This document shows positions 17,297-26,734 of a DNA stretch of 64,000 bases, in pieces. Location: NCBI RefSeq assembly GCF_026167525.1, contig NZ_CP110679.1:868001-932000 (forward strand), in the 5' to 3' direction. Numbering within the stretch: position 1 is the stretch's first letter; the number at the start of each line of letters is the position of its first letter. A program made the translations under genes and the position numbers. The DNA is from Sphingomonas sp. M1-B02. Lineage in GTDB: Bacteria > Pseudomonadota > Alphaproteobacteria > Sphingomonadales > Sphingomonadaceae. Below the pieces are notes generated by a model. It worked only from the letters and a program-made list of their open reading frames with translations, was not told where the DNA came from and searched no databases.

Positions 17297-20200
17297 TCAG
17301 CGCAGCGCAAGTCCATACAGAGCCTGGTGCGTCAGAATGTACAGGGTCTCGCGTTCCTTGCCGCCGATGACGAGCTGGAGCGGACGATCAGGCACATCGA
17401 TCCTGCCGACTTCGCGGCCATCCCGACCATAGACGAATATCTGCCCGTTCGCGACGAACACCCGGCCCTTGCGGTCGGTCGTCACGCTTTCACCCCCGCG
17501 ATCGGCAAAAAGCTCGAGTTTCGTAAGCTCGCCACCTGCACCGACAAGGGCGGAATAGGTTCGGTTTTCCGATCCATTGGTCAGGAAAACGCGCTCGCCA
17601 GGCCTGGCCTGGATGAAGCCATAGCTGTCCAGCGAATCCGAGAAGCGCAGGCCGCGGTGATCCGGCGGCCCCTGTTGAAACACGCGCGACGCGGGGAGTC
17701 GAACGCTGCCGTCCGGCGAGACATATTCCTGCGTCTTCGGCACGGCGACGTCGCGCGCGAACATCTCGGCCAGCGTTGTGAACCGATAGGTTTCGGGATC
17801 GAGCTGGTCACGGAATTCGCCATTGTTCCACCAGTTGACCGGCAGCACTATCGCCGCCTCGGGCCGAGCGATCACGGGCGTTGCCGGGATCACTGTCAGT
17901 TGGTGGTCGGGCGCATCCGGCTTCAGGCTATAGACCGTGCCGTTTCGCCCAAGCGAGGAGAGCACCAGCAGGTTGCCCGATCGGTCCACCGTCAGGTTGA
18001 CCGGATCGAGCGCAGCATCGCGCACGATCTCGAGGCCGCCGACGTCCGACCAGCGCCAGATGCGCCGAAAGAAGCGATCGACAAAATAGAGCCTCCCCTG
18101 CCCGTCCGCCGCCGCTCCGCCCAGCGAGTGGAAGCCCTCGCCAAGCTTTTCGAGCTTTACCCCGTCGAGGGTCGAAGGCTTTATCGGCTCGGGCCGCGCA
18201 GGCACGTCGAGCACGGCGAACTGGCGTTCGCGCACGTCGATCCCGTGCGTCACATGGCGTATCGCATTGTCGAAGGGAAACTTTGTCAGCCGCAGGAAGG
18301 TCGCGCAGCCATTCTCGTCGCAGGTACCGAGGCCACTTTCGCCATTTACGTGCATGTTGCGGAAGCGGATATCGTGCGAATTGTAGAGCGTGACCGCGGC
18401 GGGCGCAGGCTTGCGCGTTCGCGTGACGCGGTAGCCGTGGAAATTGGCGACGAGGATATTGCGCGAGTTTCGGATCTCCAGCGCGACGGCGTCGCCGCTT
18501 TCGCCGGCTTCCCCCTCGGTCTGTGCCGCGAGCAATTCCCAATTGGCGACTCGGTTGAGCCCGATCTCGGTGCGGACATGATGCTCGACCGATGCCTGGA
18601 TGATCCGCCCGGGCGTCTCGGTGTCCGAAATGAGAATGCCGGGATGGGCGAAGGTGCTCGGGCTCCAGATGTTGGCGAAGGTGCCCCCGCCGCCCGCAGT
18701 CACCCACAGGCTGGCATATTGGCCGTCCCAGCGCCGTGCCGCGTCGGGATCGGCAGTCGCGTTGTTGTTGTAGGGAAGGACCCGGCTGCCGTCGGAGCGA
18801 TTGGTGCCGTGGCCGCCTTGGAACTTCACGTCGTTGACCATCGAGTTCGCGCCGGCCATCCATAGCAAGGCAGTGGCGCGGGGGTTGGCGCCGTTGGTGT
18901 CGAGGCCGAGCCCCGCCACGATCGCATCGCCGCCGCGGGCGCTTTCGACCAGGGCCTTGGGCGCGCCGACGCCTTGATAGCCGGGGGCACCGTCGGGCAG
19001 CACGATCTGGGTCAGGCTGGGGTGCAGCCCGAGCAGCACCGTGTCGGGGCGCAGCCGCAGCGTGTCGCTGACGCGGTAGAAGCCGGTGGGCAGATAGACG
19101 ACGCGATGCGTATCGATCGCCTTCTGGATCGCTGCAGTATCGTCGCTTTTGTCGTCGCCCTTGGCGCCCATCCGCCGGACGCTCACCCAATCGGACACCG
19201 GCGGCAGCGGCCGGATCGCCGGCGCCGAGCGCGCGGGCAGCGCCGCGATTGCTTCGGCCTGCATATGGGTCTTGAATGTGCCCATCCGCCCCATGGCGGG
19301 CAAGGTCAGTCCATGGCTGAACGACGCGACCCTATAGGCAGGCGCGAGGCCCTTCACGATCTTTCCGCTGTCGCGGAAGCGCGCGAAGACCGGCGTGTTG
19401 GCGGCGACCACGTTCTGGAAGCCCACCTGGGTGTAGACATTGTTCTCGTTGGAGATGACGACGGCCGCCTTCGAGACATTCTCGAAGCGCACATCCTGGC
19501 CCCACAGCCAATCGCCATAACCGCGATCGATCTCGATCCCGACGGGCACGTTGCGGAAGGCGACGTTGACCAGCGTCAGCCCCGCCTCATGCTCGCGGAT
19601 CGCCGCGTCGCGCTGCCCTTCAAAGGTCGAATCGACCAGGGCGAAGGGCCAGGCGGGCGAAGTCTTCTCGGCGAGGATGCCGTATCGACCGCCGCTGAAA
19701 TGCAGGTCCTCGGCTTCGTTGGCGACGTGGTAGAGGCCGGCCAGACCCGAGCCGATGTCGAACCGGGCATGGCTGACGAAGCTGTGCTGGGCGGCATGGA
19801 AGCGGATCGCGGTCGCCGCCGCATTGCCGTCGAGGATGCGGAAGTCGATATTGCCGAGCGCGGAATAGAAGGTGCCCGGATTGGCATCGGGCACCTCCTT
19901 GTTAAACGGCACGCTGCCCGGCGGCGGGAAGGCGACCGGACCGCGGGGCGCCGGCGCGCTTCCGGAGCGCGATGGAGGCCCGCTGCCGGGCCGCGCGCCG
20001 GCGAAGATCAGCATATGCGCGACGCCGCGCTGGAAGCCGGGCGTATTTGCGCCGAGTAGGATGACGGGCCGCCTTGCGCCCACGCCGAAGATGCGCACCC
20101 CCGGCCATAGATAGAGCGTGCGGGTGATCCGCCAATTGCCTGCGGGCAGGAAGACGATGCCGCCGCCACCCTTGTCCGCCGCCTTGTCGATCGCCTGCTG

Positions 20201-20359
20201 GAGCGCAACGCTGTCGTCCGCTTTGCCATCGCCGACGCCGGACACCCTGATCGCGCCGGGCTCATCAGGCTGGCTGATATATACCGACTGCGCCGCGGCC
20301 GGCTGGAACGCGAAGAGCGCCAGCAATGCCACGCACGCTCCGATCAGTCGCTGGGACAT
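17297..20359 (-). CDS. double beta-helix plus beta-propeller protein, secreted (copy A)
   Basis: This exported protein has 1020 residues, with a signal peptide at 1-23 (ending PAAAQ). Two pectin-lyase-like beta-helix domains of the GH28-related (Pect-lyase_RHGA_epim) type begin at about residue 38 (GVGDGKADDSVALQQAID) and residue 385 (MGAKGDDKSDDTAAIQKAID). Each runs through a PAGNWRITRTL or PTGFYRVSDTL strand block. The last ~280 residues read like an NHL/SMP-30 propeller (DPVNLTVDRSGNLLVLSSLG, PVNWWNNGEFRDQLD). The fold suggests a polysaccharide lyase or hydrolase, but I cannot identify catalytic residues or substrate. It follows the TonB receptor after a strong terminator hairpin and is a clear paralogue of the protein at 23548-26568. 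Confidence 0.82.
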   Translation of the reverse strand: MSQRLIGACVALLALFAFQPAAAQSVYISQPDEPGAIRVSGVGDGKADDSVALQQAIDKAADKGGGGIVFLPAGNWRITRTLYLWPGVRIFGVGARRPVILLGANTPGFQRGVAHMLIFAGARPGSGPPSRSGSAPAPRGPVAFPPPGSVPFNKEVPDANPGTFYSALGNIDFRILDGNAAATAIRFHAAQHSFVSHARFDIGSGLAGLYHVANEAEDLHFSGGRYGILAEKTSPAWPFALVDSTFEGQRDAAIREHEAGLTLVNVAFRNVPVGIEIDRGYGDWLWGQDVRFENVSKAAVVISNENNVYTQVGFQNVVAANTPVFARFRDSGKIVKGLAPAYRVASFSHGLTLPAMGRMGTFKTHMQAEAIAALPARSAPAIRPLPPVSDWVSVRRMGAKGDDKSDDTAAIQKAIDTHRVVYLPTGFYRVSDTLRLRPDTVLLGLHPSLTQIVLPDGAPGYQGVGAPKALVESARGGDAIVAGLGLDTNGANPRATALLWMAGANSMVNDVKFQGGHGTNRSDGSRVLPYNNNATADPDAARRWDGQYASLWVTAGGGGTFANIWSPSTFAHPGILISDTETPGRIIQASVEHHVRTEIGLNRVANWELLAAQTEGEAGESGDAVALEIRNSRNILVANFHGYRVTRTRKPAPAAVTLYNSHDIRFRNMHVNGESGLGTCDENGCATFLRLTKFPFDNAIRHVTHGIDVRERQFAVLDVPARPEPIKPSTLDGVKLEKLGEGFHSLGGAAADGQGRLYFVDRFFRRIWRWSDVGGLEIVRDAALDPVNLTVDRSGNLLVLSSLGRNGTVYSLKPDAPDHQLTVIPATPVIARPEAAIVLPVNWWNNGEFRDQLDPETYRFTTLAEMFARDVAVPKTQEYVSPDGSVRLPASRVFQQGPPDHRGLRFSDSLDSYGFIQARPGERVFLTNGSENRTYSALVGAGGELTKLELFADRGGESVTTDRKGRVFVANGQIFVYGRDGREVGRIDVPDRPLQLVIGGKERETLYILTHQALYGLALR

Positions 20360-20379
20360 GACGCAATTGCTCCAGAACG

Positions 20380-20408
20380 AAAAAGGGTCCCGGCCTTTCG
20401 GCCGGGAC
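20380..20408 (-). terminator. intrinsic terminator/attenuator between receptor and copy A
   Basis: A perfect nine-base stem GTCCCGGCC (20387-20395) and GGCCGGGAC (20400-20408) with a TTTC loop is followed, reading on the minus strand, by CCTTTT. It lies 27 bases after the receptor stop and only about 20 bases before the copy A start. Copy A is therefore probably expressed by read-through. Confidence 0.8.
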
Positions 20409-20434
20409 GAGTCTTCAGGGGACGTGGGTGAAGA

Positions 20435-23416
20435 TCAGAAATTGAAGCGGAAACCGGCACGATAGGTTCGCCCGATCGTATCGTAGAGCGCCGGATTCAC
20501 ATCGAGGCCGGTATTGGTCTGCGGCGATGGATCGGGATCATGATCAAACAGATTGTCGACCTTGAAATAGAGTTTGACCGCCGAGGTCACGTTGTAGGAG
20601 CCGCCGACATCGACATAGAAGGCGCCCTTCATGAAGTTACGGTCGATGGTGGGGTGGTTTCCGGTGGAGGCCGGACAGCCCGAACTGCAGACGACATATT
20701 GGTTGCCGATCACGCCGTCGGAGAACCAGCGCTCCTGGACGGTCAGCGCGAAACTGTCATTCTCGTAGCTCTGGATCGCCAGCCACTTCCAGTCGGGGGT
20801 GTTGCCGCTATTCGCCCCCGCCTGGTCGACGCGATCGACCCCGGCGATACCCGCATCGACCAGGAATTCGCGGATATGCGTGCCGAGCGCGCGCAGCGTG
20901 AAGCTGCCCGGCAGTCCCAGCGGCCTGGTCCAGCGATAGCTCGCTTCGATGTCGAACCCGCTGGTTTTCCATGAGGCGAGGTTGAACGGCTGGACATTGA
21001 TGAAATTGCCGCCCTGCACCGGGCTGTTCAGCACGAAGCCGCCGCAAAAGGCCTGGTTACCCTCGAAACAGAAGCGGACGATCTGATCCGCGGACAAAGT
21101 CGAAACCACGCTGTCCAGCTTGATGCTGTAATAGTCGAACGACAGGCTCAGCCCGGGCAACCAGGAAGGATTGGCGAGCGCCGCGCCGATTTCGGTATTG
21201 CGCGCGATTTCCGGTCTTAGATTCGGGTTGCCGATCGTGTTCTGGAATGCCTGCACCGCGCCGGCGGGCGGAAAGGGATTGGCGAAGCTCGGCAGCGTCG
21301 TCACCGTGGGCGCGGCGAACAGCTCCGAGAGATTGGGCGCGCGCACGTCGCGCGAGGTCACCGCCCGCAGCCGGAACCCGTCGAGCGGAGTCTCCCAGGT
21401 GCCGCCGATCTTCCACGCCCAGACGGTGCCCGACGTGCTGTAATGCGTGACGCGGGCGGCGCCGTTAAAGTTCGCGCGGCCCGCGCCGCCGCCGTCGAAC
21501 AGCGGCAGATTGAATTCAGCCGAGCCTTCATAGACGTCGTAGGCACCTTGCCCGTTCTTGTAGTTGCCGGCCGCCCAGTTGCTGCCCAAGGGGGCGTTGA
21601 GCAGCGGATCCGCCGGGTAGGCCTCGCTGTTCGGGCTCAGCGTGCTGACGCCTGCGCCATAGGGATCGCCGTTCACGCGATAATATTCGTGGCGATATTC
21701 CCCGCCGAACGCCAGCGAGAGCGGCCCCGCCCACAGGTCGAGCAGATTGCCCGAGAAATTGACGCTGGCGACGTCCTGAGTAAGCTTGGTGTGCTGGAAC
21801 GGCCCGTTCTGGGGCATGACGTAGGCGAGCGCGGCGGTCGATGGAGCGGCGCCGCCGAAAACGTTGATCGGCTGGCATCCCGCTGCGCGCGCTCCCACAT
21901 CGGCGCAGACGATGGCGCCGTTCAGGGTGATCGCGTTGGTCGCGGCGACATAGCGATTTTGCAGGACGATATTGTTGACGTCGATATCGGAAATGGTCGT
22001 GCCGTGCGCATAATAAGCGTCGTAGTTCCAATCGCCCCCGCCGACGCCGAACTGGCCTTTCAGCCCCGCGACGAAGCGATACTGGCGTCGGTCGGTGTAG
22101 ACCCGCGTATCGGGCAGCGATCCGTTGCTCGAGCCGAAGTTGAAGCTGGTGATCCCAGCCGTCGCGCAGCGATCTCGCACCAGTTGCGGCAGATACGGAT
22201 TGGCGCATTGGACCGTCAGATTGGGCCGGTTATAGCCCGGGCTCGGCTGGTTGTTGGTCTTCACCTGCGCCACGCCTACGGTCAGGTAGATTTCGTTGTT
22301 GGGCGCGAAATCGTAGCCGATCCGACCGAAACCGTTGACCCGCTGAAGCGCCGAGACCAGCGACGCGCCCGAGCCGGGTGCGCCCGTCAGATCGCCGCCG
22401 ACGCAAAAGCTGTTGCCGGGATAGCAATTGGAAACGCGGCCATTGCCCAGCGGGGCGCCGCCCGAGCCGTAGTTGAAGTTGTAGGGCGCACCGTTCACGT
22501 CGAAGGCAATGCCTTGCAGCGGGCCGTTGTTGATCAGTCCGTAGCGGGCATATTGATAAGGCTGCGCATAATCGCTGTAGACGAACTGCGGCAGGCCGTT
22601 GTTGGTCTGGCCGGTGTTCAGCAAGGTGGTGGCGCGGTACCAGTCGCGCTTGCCGGCCAGATCGACGCCGAAATCACCGGGGCCGACGCCCTCATCATGG
22701 GCATATTCGCCGCTCACCACGAGGTGCACCTTGTCGTCGAACAAGGCGGTTCCCCACGCGGCCTGGGCGAGGATCTGCTCGTTGTCGCCATAGGTGGTGA
22801 CGCCACCCAGGACATTGCCCTTGAAACCCTTGAAGCGCGTATCGGTGATGAAGTTGACGACACCGCCGACCGCGTCCGAGCCGTAGGTGGCCGAAGCGCC
22901 GCCGTTGACCACGTCGACACGCTTGACCAGCAATTGCGGAAACAGGCTGATGTCGGGCACGCCCGTGACGTTAGCGCCGACGACGCGCTGGCCATCGAGC
23001 AGCGTGAGCGTCCGGATCGCGCCTAGGCCCCGCAGCGAGAAGGAGCTCAACCCCTGCTGTCCGCTCGACGTGCTGAAGGTGCCGGTCGATGTGCCGGTCG
23101 AGCCCTGCAGCGACGGTAGCTGCGCGATCGTGTTGAAGATGTTGGGCTGCGCATTGGCGGCGATCTGCTCTTCGCCGATCACCGTGGTCGGGGTCGGCGC
23201 GGTGAAGCCGCTGGCGACGATGCGCGAGCCGGTGACGATGATATCGCGCTCGCGCTCCTGGCTTGAATCGGGCGTCGGTTCGATCTGCGCTGCCGGTTCC
23301 GCCTCCTGAGCCGCCGGGGCGGTCTGTGCGTGCGCAGTGCCAGCGATTGCCATGGCGACGAGCGCGGTCAGGCTTACGCCGCAACGCTGCTGACGGAGTG
23401 CGAAAATCCCCTTCAT
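20435..23416 (-). CDS. TonB-dependent receptor
   Basis: This outer-membrane receptor has 993 residues, with a signal peptide (about 1-31, ending GTAHAQ) and an N-terminal spacer. A TonB box-like IIVTGSRI, a plug domain (SFSLRGLGAIRTLTLLDGQR, GGASATYGSDAVGGVVNF) and a large beta-barrel ending in FRFNF follow. The plug belongs to the group common in sphingomonads and Caulobacter for plant-derived compounds and oligosaccharides. ATG 23416 was chosen for the GGAGGGATAGACCG before it and because the signal peptide begins there. It lies between two paralogous beta-helix proteins, with palindromes at 23457 and 23523 in its upstream region. It probably imports the oligosaccharide those proteins release. 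Confidence 0.93.
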   Translation of the reverse strand: MKGIFALRQQRCGVSLTALVAMAIAGTAHAQTAPAAQEAEPAAQIEPTPDSSQERERDIIVTGSRIVASGFTAPTPTTVIGEEQIAANAQPNIFNTIAQLPSLQGSTGTSTGTFSTSSGQQGLSSFSLRGLGAIRTLTLLDGQRVVGANVTGVPDISLFPQLLVKRVDVVNGGASATYGSDAVGGVVNFITDTRFKGFKGNVLGGVTTYGDNEQILAQAAWGTALFDDKVHLVVSGEYAHDEGVGPGDFGVDLAGKRDWYRATTLLNTGQTNNGLPQFVYSDYAQPYQYARYGLINNGPLQGIAFDVNGAPYNFNYGSGGAPLGNGRVSNCYPGNSFCVGGDLTGAPGSGASLVSALQRVNGFGRIGYDFAPNNEIYLTVGVAQVKTNNQPSPGYNRPNLTVQCANPYLPQLVRDRCATAGITSFNFGSSNGSLPDTRVYTDRRQYRFVAGLKGQFGVGGGDWNYDAYYAHGTTISDIDVNNIVLQNRYVAATNAITLNGAIVCADVGARAAGCQPINVFGGAAPSTAALAYVMPQNGPFQHTKLTQDVASVNFSGNLLDLWAGPLSLAFGGEYRHEYYRVNGDPYGAGVSTLSPNSEAYPADPLLNAPLGSNWAAGNYKNGQGAYDVYEGSAEFNLPLFDGGGAGRANFNGAARVTHYSTSGTVWAWKIGGTWETPLDGFRLRAVTSRDVRAPNLSELFAAPTVTTLPSFANPFPPAGAVQAFQNTIGNPNLRPEIARNTEIGAALANPSWLPGLSLSFDYYSIKLDSVVSTLSADQIVRFCFEGNQAFCGGFVLNSPVQGGNFINVQPFNLASWKTSGFDIEASYRWTRPLGLPGSFTLRALGTHIREFLVDAGIAGVDRVDQAGANSGNTPDWKWLAIQSYENDSFALTVQERWFSDGVIGNQYVVCSSGCPASTGNHPTIDRNFMKGAFYVDVGGSYNVTSAVKLYFKVDNLFDHDPDPSPQTNTGLDVNPALYDTIGRTYRAGFRFNF

Positions 23417-23456
23417 CGGTCTATCCCTCCCTAGAATTTTGTCGGTCTTGTTTTGA

Positions 23457-23468
23457 GGCGACGTCGCC
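23457..23468. promoter_or_regulatory. perfect palindrome GGCGACGTCGCC upstream of the receptor
   Basis: This 12-base perfect palindrome with a central CG lies 41 bases before the receptor ATG. LacI-family sites have a central CG, so it may bind the regulator encoded at 16106. In GC-rich DNA a 12-base palindrome can occur by chance, so support is modest. Confidence 0.35.
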
Positions 23469-23522
23469 CTTGCCCATCTCGGCCGCCGCTGAAGACTATC
23501 TCCCGCCTTTCCCCGCCGCACG

Positions 23523-23538
23523 TACGACATAGGTCGTA
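23523..23538. promoter_or_regulatory. putative operator TACGACATAGGTCGTA
   Basis: Perfect six-base arms TACGAC and GTCGTA surround a four-base centre. The site lies between the copy B stop and the receptor start, about 107 bases before the receptor ATG. A near-identical element lies at 26629-26644 upstream of copy B, so each transcription unit of the locus seems to carry one. Confidence 0.55.
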
Positions 23539-23547
23539 GCAAGCTGC

Positions 23548-26500
23548 TCAGGGCCGGGCGGCGTAGAGCGCATGATGCGTGAGGATGAACAGCGTCCGCC
23601 GGTCGGGCCCGCCGAACAGGATCTGCAGCGGCCGCTCGGGCACGTCGATCCGTCCCACTTCCTGGCCGTCGGCGGCGTAGACGAACACTTGCCCGTTCGC
23701 GACATAGATGCGGCCCTGGCCATCGACCGCGACGCTCTCGCCGCCGCGATTCGCGAACGGCTTGAGGTCGGTCAGTGTCCCCCCGGCTCCGATCGCGCCG
23801 CTATAGGTGACGTTCTCGGACCCGTTGGTGACGAAGAGCCGCTCGCCCGGACGGCCACCGACCAGCCCATTGGCGTTGAGGCCGTTCGACCAGCGCCACC
23901 CGACATGGTCGATCGGCCCCTGTTGCCAGACGCGGAACGCCGGGAGCGCGAGGCTCCCGTCGGGCGAGACATATTCCCGCGGCTTGGGCGTGCCGACGTC
24001 GCGCGCGAACATCTCCGCGAGCGTGGTGAACTGATAGCTTTGGTGATCGAGCTGGTCGCGAAACTCGCCATTGTTCCACCAATTGACCGGCAGAAGAGTC
24101 GTACGCCTGGCATCGCTGCGCACAGGAGTCGGTTCGATCCGCTTCAGACGATCGGGCGGGCCATCGGGATCGATCGAATATACCGCGCCCTTGGGTCCGA
24201 GCGACGAGAGCACGAGCAAATGGCCCGATGCGTCGACCGCCAGGTTGACCGGATCGAGCGCCTGATCGCGGACGACCTCCAGCCCCTTGGCCTCGCTCCA
24301 GCGATGGATGCGCTGGAAGCGGCGGTCGACGAAGTATAGCGCGCCCCTCGCATCCACCGTCGCGCCCGAGATCGACCAGAAGCCGTCCGCAACCTTCTCG
24401 ACGCTCGCCATGCTCGGCGCCGGAGCGGCGATGCTGCGATCCGCCGGGCCGATGTCGAGCTTCGCGAATTCGCGTTCGCGGACCAGCAGCTTGCGCGAGA
24501 CATCCTCGATCGCATTGTCGAACGGATATTTGCTGGCGCGCAGGAAGGTCCCGCAGCCCTCGTCGTCGCAGCTGGCATAGCCGCTCTCGGCGTTTACGTG
24601 GACGTTGCGGAAGCGGATGTCGCTCGAATTGTAGAGCTTCACGGCGCTGCGTTGCGGGGCGTAGCTGCGGGTCACGCGATAGCCGTGATAATTGGCGAAC
24701 AGCAGGTCGCGCGAGTTGCGGATCTCGAGTCCCACAGCATTCGGTCCGTCGCTGACCTCCTGCTCGGTCTGGGGCGCGAGGAACTCCCAGTTTCGGACAT
24801 TGTCGAGCACGAATTCGTTGCGGGCATGATGCTCGACCGACATCTCGTAGACATGGCCGGGCGTGCTGGTGTTGGTCACCGTGAACCCTGCAGCCGCGAA
24901 GGTGTTGGGGCTCCATATATTGGCGAAGGTCCCCCCGCCGCCGTCGGTCACCCAGATGCTTGGATATTGCGCGTCCATCCGCCCGTCGGTCACCGGATCG
25001 CCGCTGCGGGCGGACAAGCTGCCGAGCGGCTTGCCGTCCGGGGTGGGGGTGCCACCGCCGCCCATGATCTTGACGTCCTCGACCAGGCTATCCTCGCCCG
25101 AGCGCCATAGCAGGTTGGCGGCGCGCGGATTCACCCGGCCGGTGAACAGCCCGAGCCCGGAGAGGATATTGTCCCCGCCCCGCGGCGTCGCGAGGATCGG
25201 CAGCACCGCGCCCAAGCCGGCGTGGCGGGGATTGTTGTCGGGGATGTAGAGCTGGGTGAGCGCTGGATGCAGCCCGATCAGGACGGTGTCGGGCCGCAAT
25301 TGGAGGCCGTCCGTCACCTTGTAGAAGCCGGCCGGGAAATAGAGGACGCGCCGGGTGTCGATCGCACGCTGGATCGCCGCGGTGTCGTCCGCCTCGCCAT
25401 CGCCGACCACGCCCCGCGTGCGGACATTCACCCAGTCCGCCATCCTCGGCAGGTCGCGGATCGCCGGCTTGCGCCGCTTCGGCATGCGCGGCAGCGGCTG
25501 GATGTCGGCCTCGGTTGCATAAGCGCCGCTATGCCCCAGTTCGGGCACGGCCAGTCCGTAGCTGAACGAGGCGACCTTATAGACCCTGCCCTTGCCTGCG
25601 ATGGTCCGCTTGCTCTCGCGGAACCGCGCGAACACCGGCGTGTCCACCGCGAGCGCATTTTCGAAGCCGATCTGGGTGAAGACCCTATCCTCGTTCGAGA
25701 CAAGCACCGCGGCGCTGCCGACCTTCTCGAAGCGGACATCCTTCCCCCACAGCGAATCGCTGTAGCCGCGATCGATCTCGATCCCGACCGGCGTATCGCG
25801 GATCGCGACGTTGACCATCGTGAGCCGCGCCTCATGCTCGCGGATGGCGGCGTCGCGCTGCCCCTCGAAGGTCGAATCGAGCAAGGTGAACTGCCAGGCG
25901 GGCGAGGTCTTTTCGGTGACGATGCCATAGCGGCCCCCCTTGAAATGGACGTTCTCCAGGACGTTGCCGGCCTGGTACACGCCGGCGAAGGCCGAGCCGA
26001 GGCGGAACTCCATATGGCTGAGGAAGGCGTGCTGGGCCATGCGGAAGCGCACTCCTGCCGCGGCCGGATTGCCCTCGCCAATCTCGATGTCGATATTGCT
26101 CATCGACGAGTAGAAGGTGCCCGAATGCGCGTCGCGGACGATCCTGTCGCGTGGCACGATCGTCGGCACGGGCACGGGTACCGCGCCGGGCTGATATTGC
26201 GGATCGCCGCCGAACACGATCATCGTCGAAACGCCTTGCTGGAAACCGGGGGTGTCGGCGCCGAGGCGAATGACCGGACGGGTCGCGCCGACGCCGTAGA
26301 CGCGCACGCCCGGCGGCACGATCAGGGTTCGGGTAATGCGATAGGTGCCCGAAGGCAGGAAGACGAGGCCGTGCCCGGTCTTGCCGCGGGCGCGGTCGAA
26401 CGCCTGCTGCAGCGCGTCGCCGTCGTCGGCGACGCCGTCGCCCTTGGCGCTCACCATCACGGCCTGGGGTTCGGCAGGCGCCGTAGGGAAAACCGACCTG

Positions 26501-26568
26501 CCCTGCGCCGCCGCGGACGTCGGCATCATAAGGGTCGCTGCAAGGAAGGCGATCAAAATGCCACGCAC
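23548..26568 (-). CDS. double beta-helix plus beta-propeller protein, secreted (copy B)
   Basis: This 1006-residue paralogue of the protein at 17297-20359 has the same order: signal peptide (about 1-22), first beta-helix starting at GDGVADDGDALQQAFD, second at VGDGEADDTAAIQRAID, and a C-terminal propeller with PVNWWNNGEFRDQLD and EYVSPDGS. Long identical blocks shared with copy A include STFEGQRDAAIREHEA and GGGGTFANIWSP, so the two arose by duplication of the whole gene. The start is GTG at 26568 with GCGGAGGACCGAGC upstream. The conserved blocks point to one substrate family; the differing loops (around residues 120-150) may set specificity. Function as a lyase or hydrolase is inferred from the fold only. 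Confidence 0.82.
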   Translation of the reverse strand: MRGILIAFLAATLMMPTSAAAQGRSVFPTAPAEPQAVMVSAKGDGVADDGDALQQAFDRARGKTGHGLVFLPSGTYRITRTLIVPPGVRVYGVGATRPVIRLGADTPGFQQGVSTMIVFGGDPQYQPGAVPVPVPTIVPRDRIVRDAHSGTFYSSMSNIDIEIGEGNPAAAGVRFRMAQHAFLSHMEFRLGSAFAGVYQAGNVLENVHFKGGRYGIVTEKTSPAWQFTLLDSTFEGQRDAAIREHEARLTMVNVAIRDTPVGIEIDRGYSDSLWGKDVRFEKVGSAAVLVSNEDRVFTQIGFENALAVDTPVFARFRESKRTIAGKGRVYKVASFSYGLAVPELGHSGAYATEADIQPLPRMPKRRKPAIRDLPRMADWVNVRTRGVVGDGEADDTAAIQRAIDTRRVLYFPAGFYKVTDGLQLRPDTVLIGLHPALTQLYIPDNNPRHAGLGAVLPILATPRGGDNILSGLGLFTGRVNPRAANLLWRSGEDSLVEDVKIMGGGGTPTPDGKPLGSLSARSGDPVTDGRMDAQYPSIWVTDGGGGTFANIWSPNTFAAAGFTVTNTSTPGHVYEMSVEHHARNEFVLDNVRNWEFLAPQTEQEVSDGPNAVGLEIRNSRDLLFANYHGYRVTRSYAPQRSAVKLYNSSDIRFRNVHVNAESGYASCDDEGCGTFLRASKYPFDNAIEDVSRKLLVREREFAKLDIGPADRSIAAPAPSMASVEKVADGFWSISGATVDARGALYFVDRRFQRIHRWSEAKGLEVVRDQALDPVNLAVDASGHLLVLSSLGPKGAVYSIDPDGPPDRLKRIEPTPVRSDARRTTLLPVNWWNNGEFRDQLDHQSYQFTTLAEMFARDVGTPKPREYVSPDGSLALPAFRVWQQGPIDHVGWRWSNGLNANGLVGGRPGERLFVTNGSENVTYSGAIGAGGTLTDLKPFANRGGESVAVDGQGRIYVANGQVFVYAADGQEVGRIDVPERPLQILFGGPDRRTLFILTHHALYAARP

Positions 26569-26628
26569 GCTCGGTCCTCCGCTTCGTCGTTCCTCCGCTG
26601 GCTAGCCCGGTCGCCAAGGCATCGCATC

Positions 26629-26644
26629 TGCGACCAAGGTCGTA
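26629..26644. promoter_or_regulatory. putative operator TGCGACCAAGGTCGTA
   Basis: This site matches the element at 23523 in 13 of 16 positions, with arms TGCGAC and GTCGTA. It is about 60 bases upstream of the copy B start and 90 bases upstream of the divergent gluconokinase start, so one protein could govern both directions. Its centre is not CG, which is unusual for a LacI site, so another regulator cannot be excluded. Confidence 0.55.
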
Positions 26645-26734
26645 GTTTCCAACGCATCGCTGCGGATCCAGAAACCGCTAGGCACCGATGACGGTGGAAG
26701 CTGCCTGGCACGACCAGCCTTGAAGGAGCGTCGA

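Noticed and set aside
17327..18865. 512-residue open frame on the plus strand inside copy A
   Set aside because: It is antisense to a well-supported secreted protein, is Arg/Ala/Asp-rich without a domain, and arises because high GC at the third codon position keeps the opposite strand open.
21443..23026. 527-residue open frame on the plus strand inside the TonB receptor
   Set aside because: It is the same kind of antisense artefact; the minus-strand frame has a signal peptide, a plug and a barrel.
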